A stretch of 64,000 nt of DNA from Gammaproteobacteria bacterium (GCA_030425685.1 JAUIAD010000002.1:186001-250000), one strand, 5' to 3'; counted from the first letter of the stretch, positions 8,740-18,194 are shown. Translations and numbers: made by a program. The notes: generated by a model from the sequence alone, not told the origin.

Positions 8740-11166
8740 TCAAGTTATTTTTCCTGCATGTTTTTCAAAATCATCGACATCAACCACTTTCATACGCCAC
8801 TCATGCGCCTCTAGCAATTGATCACCTTCTTCTTTGCTAATGACTTCCATGTCAACAGCCGATAGAACTTTTTCCAAAAAGGTTTTACCGAAAATTTTCT
8901 TTTTCCTTTCCGCTTTATTAATTGTCTTTAATAACGGTTCAACCGCTATCGACTGACGAAAAGCTTCTCCCATAGCGGCGATGGGATTATCATTACCTTC
9001 TTTTGCATAGACATACTGTGATATCCGCGATCGCACACTGGATGGCTCTATCATAAGCTCAGCCACTTGATGACCCAAAGCATCACTGGGTGGCTTTATG
9101 CGTAAACCTAATGGAAAAACAGCAATCTTTAATCCCCAGCCCAACCAGCGATTTGGCATATTCGAGAGAAAGGCATTTAACTGAGATTGCAATTTAAATA
9201 ACAAATCCTCACAGACCCAACAAATCACTGGATGCGCCTCAGGATTATTTTCTAAGGCAGCAAATTTTAATACCGCCGAGCCCATATATAACAAACTTAA
9301 TAAATCACCTAAGCGAGCTGATAATTTCTCCATCCGTTTTAATTTGCCGCCAATAAAAATCATCGCCACATCAGAGATATAAGCAAATGCAGCGGCAAAG
9401 CGTGTAAACTGGCGATAGTAACGCTTTAACTTTCGATCAGGCGTTGGCATTAAAAAACCACCCGTTAGCCCCAACCAAAAGGCACGCGTTTTATTACTAG
9501 AAATCATCCCTAGATGTGAAAATAAAGCATCGTCAAAATCCTTTAAGGCCTTGTCATTATCCTGACATTCTGCAGCACGTATTTCTTTTAAAACGTAAGG
9601 ATGAGAACGTATAGCGCCTTGACCGAAGATAATCATCGAGCGCGTTAAAATATTAGCACCTTCAACGGTAATACTGATAGGACCTTCAATATAAGGTTGC
9701 GCCAAATAATTATTGGGCCCCATGCAAATTCCCTTACCACCATGAATATCCATAGCATCAGCAATAACTTGTCGTGCGCTGGCTGTCACATGGCATTTGC
9801 TAATCGCTGATGCAACTGCTGAAATATCACCACGATCAACAGCTGTAATCGTGAAGAGTCGCGTTGCTTCCATTAAATAGGCATTTGCCATAATGCGCGT
9901 TAGCGCTTCTTGCACACCACCAAACGAACCAACATAAGTGTTAAATTGTCGACGAACACGAGCATAAGCACCACAAGTATAAACTGCTAATTTTGCACCC
10001 CCACAAGCCATCGAGGGCAGTGAAATAGCGCGCCCTGCTGCCAAACACTGCATCAGCATTTTCCAACCTTGACCGACACCTTCCCGTCCACCGATCACCA
10101 CATCCAATGGAACGATAACGTCTTTACCTTGCGTTGGTCCATTGGGGAAAACAGAACATAAAGGATAATGACGCCGACCCGTAACCACACCTTCTGTGCT
10201 CACAGGGATTAATGCGCACGTAATACCTAAGGCTTCTTTATCACCAAGCAAATGATCGGGATCATATAACTTAAACGCTAAACCGAGCAAACTTGCAATG
10301 GGAGCTAACGTGATATAACGCTTGCTCCACGTTAATGAAATCGCTAATTGCTTTTTGCCTGCTATTACTTTTTCACAAACAATACCGTAATCTTCAATCG
10401 CACCCGCATCAGAACCGGCAACAGGACTTGTTAAAGCAAAACAGGGGATCTCCTCTCCCTTTGCCAGGCGCGGCAAGTAATGGTCTTTTTGCTCTTCAGT
10501 GCCATAATGCAACAACAATTCTGCCGGACCCAAAGAATTTGGCACACTAATAACGGTGCCAACAGCCATACTCAGCGTCGCCACCTTCGTAATAATTTGC
10601 GCATGCGCTAAAGCGGAAAACTCTTTACCGCCATATTTTTTTGGAATAATAAGGCCAAAAAAGCCTTCTTTTTTTAGGTGGTCCCAAACATTGTCTGGAA
10701 TATCATAGAGCTCATGATTGATTTGCCAATTACTCAGCAGCTGACACAAGTCATCAACTGGCCCATTAATAAAAGCTCGCTCTTCATCGCTTAGCTTCCC
10801 TTTGGGAATAGCATTTAACGTATCCCAATTTGGCATACCCGAAAATAACTCACCTTCCCAACCAACATTACCTGCTGCTAAAGCTTCCTTTTCTGTATCA
10901 GAAATACTGGGCATTAACCGACGGTAAATAGAAAGAACACGTTTTGAAATCAGCTTCTGACGAAAGGGTATCCAATTTAAAGGAATAATAATGACCAGGA
11001 AAATCAGCCAACAAATAGTCAGACACCAAGGTCCCGCAAGGCTAAATATTGAAAAAAGAAATAGCAAGCCAAAAAAGGCAATTGTCCAGACTAAAAGCGA
11101 CGCCCGGTTAAAAGATAAAACACCCGCTGCAGCAATAAATATAATGACCCAAACCCAGACATCCAT
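8740..11166 (-). CDS. fadE: Acyl-CoA dehydrogenase, FadE type
   Basis: First oxidative step of beta-oxidation, acyl-CoA to trans-2-enoyl-CoA, with FAD. It is the large membrane-attached FadE form. Two or three hydrophobic segments in the first 70 residues precede the dehydrogenase N-terminal, middle (CFALTSPVAGSDAGA) and C-terminal domains (GGKGICMGPNNYLAQPYIEG), then the FadE-specific C-terminal domain. The reading frame opens at 11181, but GGAGG lies inside that extension, 7 nt before the ATG at 11166. The true start is therefore MDVWVWV, giving 808 residues against 814 in E. coli. With fadD and aacS it makes a lipid-use cluster. Confidence 0.94.
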   Translation of the reverse strand: MDVWVWVIIFIAAAGVLSFNRASLLVWTIAFFGLLFLFSIFSLAGPWCLTICWLIFLVIIIPLNWIPFRQKLISKRVLSIYRRLMPSISDTEKEALAAGNVGWEGELFSGMPNWDTLNAIPKGKLSDEERAFINGPVDDLCQLLSNWQINHELYDIPDNVWDHLKKEGFFGLIIPKKYGGKEFSALAHAQIITKVATLSMAVGTVISVPNSLGPAELLLHYGTEEQKDHYLPRLAKGEEIPCFALTSPVAGSDAGAIEDYGIVCEKVIAGKKQLAISLTWSKRYITLAPIASLLGLAFKLYDPDHLLGDKEALGITCALIPVSTEGVVTGRRHYPLCSVFPNGPTQGKDVIVPLDVVIGGREGVGQGWKMLMQCLAAGRAISLPSMACGGAKLAVYTCGAYARVRRQFNTYVGSFGGVQEALTRIMANAYLMEATRLFTITAVDRGDISAVASAISKCHVTASARQVIADAMDIHGGKGICMGPNNYLAQPYIEGPISITVEGANILTRSMIIFGQGAIRSHPYVLKEIRAAECQDNDKALKDFDDALFSHLGMISSNKTRAFWLGLTGGFLMPTPDRKLKRYYRQFTRFAAAFAYISDVAMIFIGGKLKRMEKLSARLGDLLSLLYMGSAVLKFAALENNPEAHPVICWVCEDLLFKLQSQLNAFLSNMPNRWLGWGLKIAVFPLGLRIKPPSDALGHQVAELMIEPSSVRSRISQYVYAKEGNDNPIAAMGEAFRQSIAVEPLLKTINKAERKKKIFGKTFLEKVLSAVDMEVISKEEGDQLLEAHEWRMKVVDVDDFEKHAGKIT

Positions 11167-11231
11167 ATCAGATCCTCCCATGACCTAACTATCAGTATAA
11201 CGTCTTAATTATATAGATTTAAAGGCAGTCA

Positions 11232-11759
11232 TCATAATATAAGTAACTGTGTGATCAAAATTAACACCAAAGGAACAAGCATCATTAAAGCGTTATCATC
11301 AACCCACTTTATATAAATACTTTCAGCGATAACCGTTACCGGCCCCATTATAAGCGCCCACCACCATGGCGTGCCCAACCACATAAATGCGATCAACCAA
11401 ACAGCAATGACCAACAAGACACCTAAAACAAAGACCCAATAACGCGGACACTGGCAAGCGCGCAATTCACCGATAAAAGGATCACCAAATGCACAAGCCC
11501 AAATAATAGGAATGGCAAACTCACGCCCAGGCGACAATATAAGAACCACACCAATCGCTAACGCTCCCCAAGCAAAAGAAGCAGGCTGTTTGGCCTCATG
11601 CTGCCGCAAGCCAAAAATCATCCAACCAAAATGAAGACGTAGAATTTCAAACGCAACGATCACTAAAACAATAATCGTTACCAGCCAAGCGGGTGTAAGA
11701 TGTAAATAAGCTGCCAGTGAGGCGGCGTAAGCATAATAAAGTAAAGGAATTAACGCCAT
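11232..11759 (-). CDS. Polytopic membrane protein resembling the dolichol/phytol kinase (DGK1/SEC59-like) family
   Basis: This 175-residue protein is nearly all membrane, with about six hydrophobic segments. Its pattern recalls the CTP-dependent polyprenol / diacylglycerol kinase family. It has an E-I-L-R segment after a hydrophobic helix (FEILRLHFG), a G-D-P motif in a loop (AFGDPFIGELR), and near the end an acidic pair and Asn before a last helix (VAESIYIKWVDDNALMMLVP). The family would phosphorylate a lipid alcohol in the inner membrane. The match is by motif recall only, and the protein is short for the family, so function is tentative. It lies downstream of bamD on the same strand, across a hairpin. 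Confidence 0.5.
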   Translation of the reverse strand: MALIPLLYYAYAASLAAYLHLTPAWLVTIIVLVIVAFEILRLHFGWMIFGLRQHEAKQPASFAWGALAIGVVLILSPGREFAIPIIWACAFGDPFIGELRACQCPRYWVFVLGVLLVIAVWLIAFMWLGTPWWWALIMGPVTVIAESIYIKWVDDNALMMLVPLVLILITQLLIL

Positions 11760-11781
11760 CCCAATATGAATAAGACGGCGT

Positions 11782-11808
11782 AAAAGGTGACCTAAAAGGC
11801 CACCTTTT
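11782..11808. terminator. Hairpin between bamD and the downstream membrane-protein gene
   Basis: AAAAGGTG (11782-11789) pairs with CACCTTTT (11801-11808) around an 11-nt loop, just after the bamD stop. The A/T-rich ends make it a plausible terminator or attenuator for minus-strand transcription. Confidence 0.45.
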
Positions 11809-11824
11809 GTGCGAGCGGCATGCC

Positions 11825-12592
11825 CTAAGCGTTTTTCAATCGGCGCGCCTCCCGCGAGTTAGGATAGCTTGCCTGCAAGACATCGTAGCTAGATTGTGCA
11901 AGTTTAGCCAACTTCAATTTGGTATAAGCTTTCACCATAATAGCTAAGGCTTTAGCAACCTGCGGCGAACCATTAAAGTGTTGCACAACATAACTAGCAC
12001 GATTGGCGGCAGCAACATAGGCAGCTCGATCCATATAAAATTCAGCCGTTTCGACTTCTCGTTTCGCCATTAAATTACGAATATAAGCCATTCTGACCAA
12101 GGAGTCGGGTGCATATGGACTGTTTGGATACAGCTGTACTAAAATAGCAAAGGAAGAAAATGATTGTTGCAAGCTACTAATATCTCGCGGCGCTGGATCA
12201 ACACCCACATGTTTTTGCAACCACGATAAACCTAAACTAAAACCTAAAACACCGCGCATATAATAAGCATAATCAACATGCTTACCGCGTGGATATAAGC
12301 GTACATAACGATCAGAAGCAGCAATCGCTGAAGGAATATCGTTATCCATATAGTAAGCATAAATAATATCAAGCTGACCTTGTTGTGCATACGCACCAAA
12401 AGGATACAACGCATCTAAGGCTTCAAAATATTTAACGGCATCATCATAATTCTTTTCCGCTAACGCTTTTTCACCCTTGCTATAAATATCTACGGCTTTA
12501 TGGCCTCTAAAAGCAGCAAATTGATCGTGATCTTTGTCCGAACAACCAACAATCATGGAAACAAGTAACAATAGTAAGAGTATTTTTTTCAT
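11825..12592 (-). CDS. bamD: Outer membrane protein assembly factor BamD
   Basis: Lipoprotein of the BAM complex that inserts beta-barrel proteins into the outer membrane. The N-terminus is a lipoprotein signal peptide with lipobox IVGC (Cys at residue 17). The rest, about residues 33-250, is the TPR-like domain of BamD/ComL (KAVDIYSKGEKALAEKNYDD, AQQGQLDIIYAYYMDND, YPNSPYAPDSLVRMAYIRN). The length of 255 is normal. It diverges from rluD, an arrangement conserved in many gammaproteobacteria. Confidence 0.95.
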   Translation of the reverse strand: MKKILLLLLLVSMIVGCSDKDHDQFAAFRGHKAVDIYSKGEKALAEKNYDDAVKYFEALDALYPFGAYAQQGQLDIIYAYYMDNDIPSAIAASDRYVRLYPRGKHVDYAYYMRGVLGFSLGLSWLQKHVGVDPAPRDISSLQQSFSSFAILVQLYPNSPYAPDSLVRMAYIRNLMAKREVETAEFYMDRAAYVAAANRASYVVQHFNGSPQVAKALAIMVKAYTKLKLAKLAQSSYDVLQASYPNSREARRLKNA

Positions 12593-12706
12593 AGAGCCTT
12601 CATCTTTGATTGGTAAATAGAAAAAACCATGCCATTATATACAAACCTTCTACAAAACGAAAATTTATTACATCAGCATACGCTAACGACAATCGAGCCC
12701 ACAATC

Positions 12707-13675
12707 ATGAACAATGAAAAAAAAATCGAACTCAGCGGCATTATACCTGACGCGTGTAACGGATTACGTCTTGACCAAGCGCTGGCTAAAATATTCCCAC
12801 AATACTCGCGTGCGCAATATCAAAACTGGATTAAACAAAATCACGTTATGTGCAATGGTGAAACACAAAATAAAACGCGCTACAAAGTACAAGCAACACA
12901 AACCATTGAAGTCAAGGCAACATTAGTTGACGACGAGCGCTGGGAAGCACAAGCAATACCGCTTGATATTATTTATGAAGATGAAGATATACTTATTGTT
13001 AATAAACCCGCCGGATTAGTTGTTCATCCTGGCGCCGGCAATCCTGATAATACTTTAGTCAACGCCCTACTACACCATGCCTCTGAACTGACGCACGTGC
13101 CCCGCGCTGGCATTATTCATCGCTTAGATAAAGACACATCTGGATTGCTAGTCGTTGCACGCAACTTAGCATCCCATAATAGCCTGAGCAAAGCGATGAA
13201 AGAGCGACAAATTAATCGTGAATACGAAGCAGTCGTCAATGGTGTCATGACAGGCGGCGGTACCATAGAAGCAGATATTGATCGCCACCCCAATAAACGC
13301 ACTCAAATGGCAGTGGTCAACAGTGGGCGACCAGCAGTCACACATTATCGTGTGCTCCACCGCTTCCGTGCGCACACGCATATACGCGTAAAACTTGAAA
13401 CCGGGCGCACACATCAAATCCGCGTCCATATGGCACATATCCGTCACCCTTTGATTGGCGACCCTACTTACGGCAGAAATGTAAATTTCTCCTCTAAACT
13501 TGCCGACTACGCCAGGGAGGAAGTGCAAAAATTTAACAGGCAAGCCCTGCATGCTATTCAACTCGGGTTTGAGCATCCACGCAGCAATGAATATATGCAA
13601 TGGAAAACAGATTTACCGCAAGACATCAACCATTTGATTGAAACTTTACAAAGAGACCACGATGAAAACCAATGA
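12707..13675 (+). CDS. rluD: 23S rRNA pseudouridine synthase RluD
   Basis: Makes pseudouridines in helix 69 of 23S rRNA (positions 1911/1915/1917 in E. coli). Counting from the ATG at 12707, an S4 RNA-binding domain covers about residues 18-75. The catalytic motif HRLDKDTSGLLV contains Asp-141, and the ETGRTHQIRVHMAHIRHPLIGD block follows. The frame opens 26 codons earlier at 12629, but the upstream residues have no family counterpart, so the ATG giving MNNEKKIELS is preferred. Neither start has a strong ribosome binding site. The gene is followed by pgeF, which overlaps its end, and diverges from bamD. Confidence 0.94.
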   Translation: MNNEKKIELSGIIPDACNGLRLDQALAKIFPQYSRAQYQNWIKQNHVMCNGETQNKTRYKVQATQTIEVKATLVDDERWEAQAIPLDIIYEDEDILIVNKPAGLVVHPGAGNPDNTLVNALLHHASELTHVPRAGIIHRLDKDTSGLLVVARNLASHNSLSKAMKERQINREYEAVVNGVMTGGGTIEADIDRHPNKRTQMAVVNSGRPAVTHYRVLHRFRAHTHIRVKLETGRTHQIRVHMAHIRHPLIGDPTYGRNVNFSSKLADYAREEVQKFNRQALHAIQLGFEHPRSNEYMQWKTDLPQDINHLIETLQRDHDENQ

Positions 13676-14378
13676 TTTTATAAAAGCGTCTTGGCCAGCC
13701 CATCCCACTATCCATGCTTATACTACGACTCGTTCCCTTGGCAATATAGCCACACATGTCGAAGATGATCCACAAAGCGTCGCATCAAACAGACAAAAAT
13801 TGAACGAAACTATTGCGCTACCTAACCCTCCTTGCTGGTTAGAACAAGTCCACGGAACCCAGTGCATCACATTGAGCGCTAGCACCTCAGAGGTGCTAAC
13901 AGCGGACGCTGCATATACAAACACAGCACAAACGGTATGCACTATAATGACGGCAGATTGCTTACCCATATTGTTGTGTAACGAATCCGGCACAGAGGTC
14001 GCCGCTATCCATGCAGGTTGGCGTGGCTTACTAGCTGGCGTGATTGATAATACCGTTGCCTGCATGAGCTCATCACCCAACACTATTATGGCTTGGCTCG
14101 GTCCTGCTATTAGCAAAAAAGCCTTCGAAATAAATGAAGACATTAAAAAAGATTATCTAATGAACAATGAAGCGTATGAGCCCGCCTTCCACTATCGTGA
14201 GAACCGCTTATTTGCTGATTTATATCACCTTGCACGCATCAATCTAGCAAAGCTAGGCATAGAGCAGGTTTTTGGCGGCCAGTATTGTACATTTTTTAAT
14301 AATGATTTATTTTTCTCCCACCGCCATGATCCCAAACCCACCGGCCGAATAGCCTCGCTGATATGGATAAATCGCTAA
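13662..14378 (+). CDS. pgeF: Purine nucleoside phosphorylase / peptidoglycan editing factor (PgeF, YfiH)
   Basis: Multicopper-oxidase-like DUF152 family. Members act as purine nucleoside phosphorylases and, in E. coli, protect peptidoglycan precursors from wrong amino acids. The metal/active-site triad of the family is present: His in EQVHGTQ (about residue 64), Cys in TADCLPIL (100) and His in AAIHAGWRG (117). From the ATG at 13662 the protein has 238 residues. A longer TTG frame begins at 13638 but lacks support. The start overlaps the last 14 nt of rluD, suggesting coupling. The rluD-pgeF order is conserved in gammaproteobacteria. Confidence 0.92.
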   Translation: MKTNDFIKASWPAHPTIHAYTTTRSLGNIATHVEDDPQSVASNRQKLNETIALPNPPCWLEQVHGTQCITLSASTSEVLTADAAYTNTAQTVCTIMTADCLPILLCNESGTEVAAIHAGWRGLLAGVIDNTVACMSSSPNTIMAWLGPAISKKAFEINEDIKKDYLMNNEAYEPAFHYRENRLFADLYHLARINLAKLGIEQVFGGQYCTFFNNDLFFSHRHDPKPTGRIASLIWINR

Positions 14379-14451
14379 GAAGCTAGTAGACTAGTCAACT
14401 TTAAAACAATAGATTATGTGGCGTAATCCGAGCTACAGCCAAAAGGAATGG

Positions 14452-14474
14452 ATCCCGTGGTCAAACCACGAGAT
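14452..14474. repeat. Imperfect palindrome upstream of the DegP/DegQ gene
   Basis: CGTGGT-CAA-ACCACG (14456-14470) lies within a longer imperfect ATCC...GAGAT palindrome. It resembles the ATCCCGCA hairpin at 8652. It lies about 45 bp before the protease start and could be a scattered repeat or an upstream terminator for pgeF. Confidence 0.4.
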
Positions 14475-14517
14475 AACGAAGTTAGGCAGAATTAAATAAA
14501 GCACAAAGAGATATCTA

Positions 14518-15870
14518 ATGAGAAAATTACAACATTACTTAAAAATTTCCACGTTTTCCTTACTGGCTTTGGCCTTACCGTTAACTGGCCTTGCCCATTT
14601 ACCAACGTCCGCTAACGGAAAAGCGATCAGCAGTTTGGCGCCGATGTTAGCAAAAACCACGCCTGCAGTGGTGAATATTGCTGTCGAAAAAGTATTACCC
14701 AAGACGCCTGGTCAAGCGACACTACCGGCAGATAAACAGCAACCAACAAAAGCACTGGCTGTTGGCTCTGGTGTTATTTTCAATGCCAAAAAAGGTTATA
14801 TCATCACCAATGCCCATGTGGTAAAAAATCAAAAAGTCATGATTGTCACGCTAAAAGATGGCCGTCGTTACCATGCAAAATTAATCGGTGAAGAAGATGG
14901 TTTTGATATTGCCGTGATTCAAATCCACGCTGACCACTTAAAACAAATGCAATTTGGTGATTCTGATAAATTAAAAGTTGGTGATTTTGCCGTTGCCGTT
15001 GGCAGTCCTTTTGGTTTAACACAAACAGTAACATCGGGTGTGATTAGCGCACTAAATCGTGATACACCAAAAATTGAAGGCTTCCAAAGTTTTATTCAAA
15101 CTGATGCACCCATTAATCCCGGCAACTCGGGCGGTGCGTTAATTGATATGGATGGAAAACTTATTGGTATTAACACTGCGATTCTTGCTCCTAACAAAGG
15201 CAATATTGGTATTGGTTTTTCCATTCCTAGCAATATGGTAAAGAGTGTTGCTGATCAACTGATTAAATATGGCAAAGTAACGCCTGGCTTACTGGGCGTG
15301 ATGGCACAAAATATTTCGCCTGAATTAGCCGACGCTTTAAATTTAAAAAATGACAAAGGTGTGGTTGTAACGCAAGTTGTTGAAGGATCAGCTGCCGATA
15401 ATGCGGGCGTTAAAAACGAAGATATAATTACCAAAGTCAATAACACCCCCATTCAAAGTGCCGCACAGCTACATAATATGATGGGCATTATGCGACCCGG
15501 GACAAAAATTCATATTACCGTCATGCGTCATCATAAAGAAAAAATATTACATGCTGTTGTAGGAAACCCCAAGGCATTATTAAAGCAGCACTATATTCCT
15601 TATTTGTCCGGCATGCGGCTTGAAGCCTTCAGCGATTTAGAACCCAATAGTACTTTAGTAAAAGGTGCTTTAGTTTTAGATTTAAAAGACAATAGCTCAG
15701 GTGCTTTGGCTGGACTGCTACCCGGTGATATTATTGTTAGCGCCAATGGCCAAGCGATAAGCTCCATTCATAAGCTAATGGAAACGGCCGCGCATGCTAA
15801 AAAACGTTTGTTATTAAAAGTGGCGCGCAATAACAGCTACGTTTATTTGGTGATACAACGCAATCAATAG
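14518..15870 (+). CDS. degQ: Periplasmic serine endoprotease of the Do/DegP-DegQ family
   Basis: Periplasmic protease and chaperone that removes misfolded envelope proteins. A signal peptide (MRKLQHYLKISTFSLLALAL..GLA) is followed by a trypsin-like domain with the full triad: His-100 in ITNAHVV, Asp-130 in GFDIAV and Ser-204 in GNSGGAL. Two PDZ domains follow, at about 255-345 (GLLGVMAQNI) and 360-445 (SGALAGLLPGDIIVSANG). The length of 450 fits DegQ or DegP; the two cannot be told apart here, and the symbol is a best guess. It fits the envelope-building neighbours but is separated from pgeF by about 140 bp. A strong hairpin follows the stop. Confidence 0.92.
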   Translation: MRKLQHYLKISTFSLLALALPLTGLAHLPTSANGKAISSLAPMLAKTTPAVVNIAVEKVLPKTPGQATLPADKQQPTKALAVGSGVIFNAKKGYIITNAHVVKNQKVMIVTLKDGRRYHAKLIGEEDGFDIAVIQIHADHLKQMQFGDSDKLKVGDFAVAVGSPFGLTQTVTSGVISALNRDTPKIEGFQSFIQTDAPINPGNSGGALIDMDGKLIGINTAILAPNKGNIGIGFSIPSNMVKSVADQLIKYGKVTPGLLGVMAQNISPELADALNLKNDKGVVVTQVVEGSAADNAGVKNEDIITKVNNTPIQSAAQLHNMMGIMRPGTKIHITVMRHHKEKILHAVVGNPKALLKQHYIPYLSGMRLEAFSDLEPNSTLVKGALVLDLKDNSSGALAGLLPGDIIVSANGQAISSIHKLMETAAHAKKRLLLKVARNNSYVYLVIQRNQ

Positions 15871-15915
15871 CACAGTAGGGGCCGCCTATCCATAGGCTGA
15901 GATACGAGCTTTTAC

Positions 15916-15950
15916 AAAATGCCATACCAAATCATTGGTGTGGCATTTTA
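15916..15950. terminator. Bidirectional terminator between the DegP/DegQ gene and the candidate effector
   Basis: AAAATGCCA and TGGCATTTT form the outer arms, with ACCAA/TTGGT continuing inward (15916-15930 with 15935-15949, one mismatch, ATCA loop). The A-start and T-end give terminator shape on both strands, between convergent genes. Confidence 0.75.
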
Positions 15951-15967
15951 AATTAGCACAAGCTGCC

Positions 15968-18121
15968 TCAAGGACTTGACATCTTAGTACCAGTCTTTAA
16001 TGCATCGCCGTCGCATTTTAATCTACCCGCACTCTTTATATCTGATCGCTTAGCAAGCGGTTTAGGCAAACCACTTTTCACACCAGCATCATCTGTAAAT
16101 AAAGTATGCCCAGTTTTGGAACTCACAGACAGCAACTTACCACCCCCACCTCCTGTTGGCAAAGCAAGAGGACTAAAGACTATACTTCGGCTTTCTAAAA
16201 GAGACGGTAGGGAATCACAAGAAGATGGGCTAGCATTATCATCAGAGTCCGAACGCTTTTTCTCTCGCCGCCCTTCTGTTGGTGCTGAGTATGAGCGCCC
16301 AAGCTCCACTGGCTTTAAAATACTTTTGTCAAAATCAACGGGGACTTTTTTTAAGTGAGCGCGCGACGCATCAATAATCTCACCTAACTTTTGGAACTGC
16401 CCTTTTAATTCTTGACACAACTCGTTACTTTCATTCTTCTTCTTTTGCTCCGCTTGATCTGTATTATATTTATATAGCGCATCACTCTTACCAACTGCAC
16501 CAAATGATGCCTCTTTGTCATTACCAAAATCTAAAGGGCTCGCAAACAATAATGCCATTTCATCTTCCTCATCACTCCCATCTCCTGCATCATCACTGTT
16601 AGCATCCACACAAAGCCTATCACCATCTTCAAACGCTAAAAAGTTTTCCTGTGCTTGTTCCAGCAAATAATTACAGCGTTTTAACAATTCCTCAGCAGCA
16701 TGTTCAGAAAATTCTTTAAACCCAGGGTCTATATCGGTAGAGGAACATAGCTCCTCCCAACCATCAAATAAGTCCTCCAATCTCCGGCAAGACAACTCAC
16801 CATAATCATCGCTAACTGAACCAATACCGACGGATGCTTGATGCACCAGAAAATCCACAGCAGCATTCACTTCCACCAACCATTTCTCAACATAATTTAA
16901 CTGCAATAAAATATCTGCTTGGTGCTTAATTAACAAATTACGTGGTGAAAGACACGCTGAACCTGCTCTTTCAAACGGGCTAAAAGGACGAACAAATTGC
17001 TGACACTGATCAAACAAATGAACTTCATTGTGGTATCGAGAATCCAGCTGACAATAAAAATCAGCAAGTCTGATTTTAAAACTAGCATCGGCATAATGTC
17101 CTTTAAAACTAGCCAGGAATCTTACTACCATATGTAAGCGTTCAATAAACGCTGCCTTGATTTCATCCAAAGAAAGTCGTTGATACTTATCCTTGTAAGC
17201 TTCAACTTTAAAAGAGGCGAGCCTATACAAGCCTGCCGGGACATCCTTATCATCCTCAACCAATATTGCTGGCTTTAACCCTCTTACTTTTTTTACAGTC
17301 TCTTTTATATTTAATTGTGAAAAAATTTTATTTAACTGTAATAAATCTTTGCTACTTAACTCAACATCCTTCCATAGTTCCAAGATAGGCAAATTAACAT
17401 TGGGGCGATCGGGTTGATTTTTATATATCGTACCATAATCCTCATGATCAACAATTCTCGATCCAACCACATCGTTATCCGACAAATCCCGCAACCCAAC
17501 CAAGTAAGCTAGCAGCAATATCTTTGCTTGGTTAATAGGGAGTAAATCCCGCTGCTCATCAACAAATGGTTGATATGAACCAAGGATCTTGCCTTGATTG
17601 ATCGTCGTACTGATACTAATACTCTTATCTGACGCTAAATTAAATATACAAAACTTCTTAACAGAAGAAGAATACTCATCTCGCTTTTTGCTTACTTTAG
17701 GCGCATATGACTTTTCATATTTAACCTTTGAGAAATCTATAACAAAAGGGATAACAGGCACAACAATATTAGATAAACCGACAATCTCAGCAAACCGCTG
17801 CAATAATAGATCTTGGTTGATTCGGTATAAACTAGGTTTAAATATAGCTCTATATTTAAAGTCCTTCCCTGAGTAAACACCAAGAACATAATTACCCGGC
17901 CTAGGAGGATCCCACGGATGTATTACAAAGGAACTGATATCTTTAACTGATTGCAGCAAGTCTTTCTGCTCTGTTGCTGAGGTAATATCAAACTGCTGAC
18001 ACAAACTTTTTAAAGCATCAAGGCTTTTACTTTTACTGAAGTCTTGCCATAACTTTTCAACCCACACCACTTCATGCTCATCTCTCTGACGCCCCCGCCG
18101 CTTCTCCTCTTTAACCCGCAT
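15968..18121 (-). CDS. Large orphan protein with a kinase-like N-terminal half; candidate secreted effector
   Basis: I do not recognise a named family. From the ATG at 18121 (AGGA 8 nt upstream) the protein has 717 residues; the frame opens 9 codons earlier with TTG. Residues 75-235 look like a kinase fold. There is a glycine-containing strand pair then Lys (NYVLGVYSGKDFKYRAIFKP), an N-x6-RFAEIVGL helix, LLLAYLVGLRDLSDND resembling a catalytic-loop D-x3-N, and VDHEDYG resembling a metal-binding loop. This recalls HipA or PI3/4-kinase-like folds. The C-terminal 250 residues are low-complexity, with an acidic stretch (DDAGDGSDEEDE), Ser/Lys-rich linkers and a Gly5 run. No signal peptide or membrane segment is seen. 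A PmrA-like box lies upstream, supporting a type IV effector role by inference. Confidence 0.5.
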   Translation of the reverse strand: MRVKEEKRRGRQRDEHEVVWVEKLWQDFSKSKSLDALKSLCQQFDITSATEQKDLLQSVKDISSFVIHPWDPPRPGNYVLGVYSGKDFKYRAIFKPSLYRINQDLLLQRFAEIVGLSNIVVPVIPFVIDFSKVKYEKSYAPKVSKKRDEYSSSVKKFCIFNLASDKSISISTTINQGKILGSYQPFVDEQRDLLPINQAKILLLAYLVGLRDLSDNDVVGSRIVDHEDYGTIYKNQPDRPNVNLPILELWKDVELSSKDLLQLNKIFSQLNIKETVKKVRGLKPAILVEDDKDVPAGLYRLASFKVEAYKDKYQRLSLDEIKAAFIERLHMVVRFLASFKGHYADASFKIRLADFYCQLDSRYHNEVHLFDQCQQFVRPFSPFERAGSACLSPRNLLIKHQADILLQLNYVEKWLVEVNAAVDFLVHQASVGIGSVSDDYGELSCRRLEDLFDGWEELCSSTDIDPGFKEFSEHAAEELLKRCNYLLEQAQENFLAFEDGDRLCVDANSDDAGDGSDEEDEMALLFASPLDFGNDKEASFGAVGKSDALYKYNTDQAEQKKKNESNELCQELKGQFQKLGEIIDASRAHLKKVPVDFDKSILKPVELGRSYSAPTEGRREKKRSDSDDNASPSSCDSLPSLLESRSIVFSPLALPTGGGGGKLLSVSSKTGHTLFTDDAGVKSGLPKPLAKRSDIKSAGRLKCDGDALKTGTKMSSP

Positions 18122-18155
18122 ATCAATATTCCTGCTTATAACCATCAAATTTAAT

Positions 18156-18194
18156 GTGCGATATCTCGCACTACCAATATATAATATATCGCAC
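18156..18194. promoter_or_regulatory. Cluster of TCGCAC half-sites downstream of the candidate effector promoter
   Basis: GTGCGA-TATC-TCGCAC (18156-18171) is a perfect 6-bp inverted repeat. A third TCGCAC lies at 18189-18194, 23 bp further. The sites cover the predicted transcription start and leader of the minus-strand gene, so a repressor site is likely. Confidence 0.5.

Noticed and set aside
13166-13600. Antisense open frame of 144 codons inside rluD
   Set aside because: It lies fully opposite a well-supported gene, has no family likeness and follows the codon pattern of rluD.
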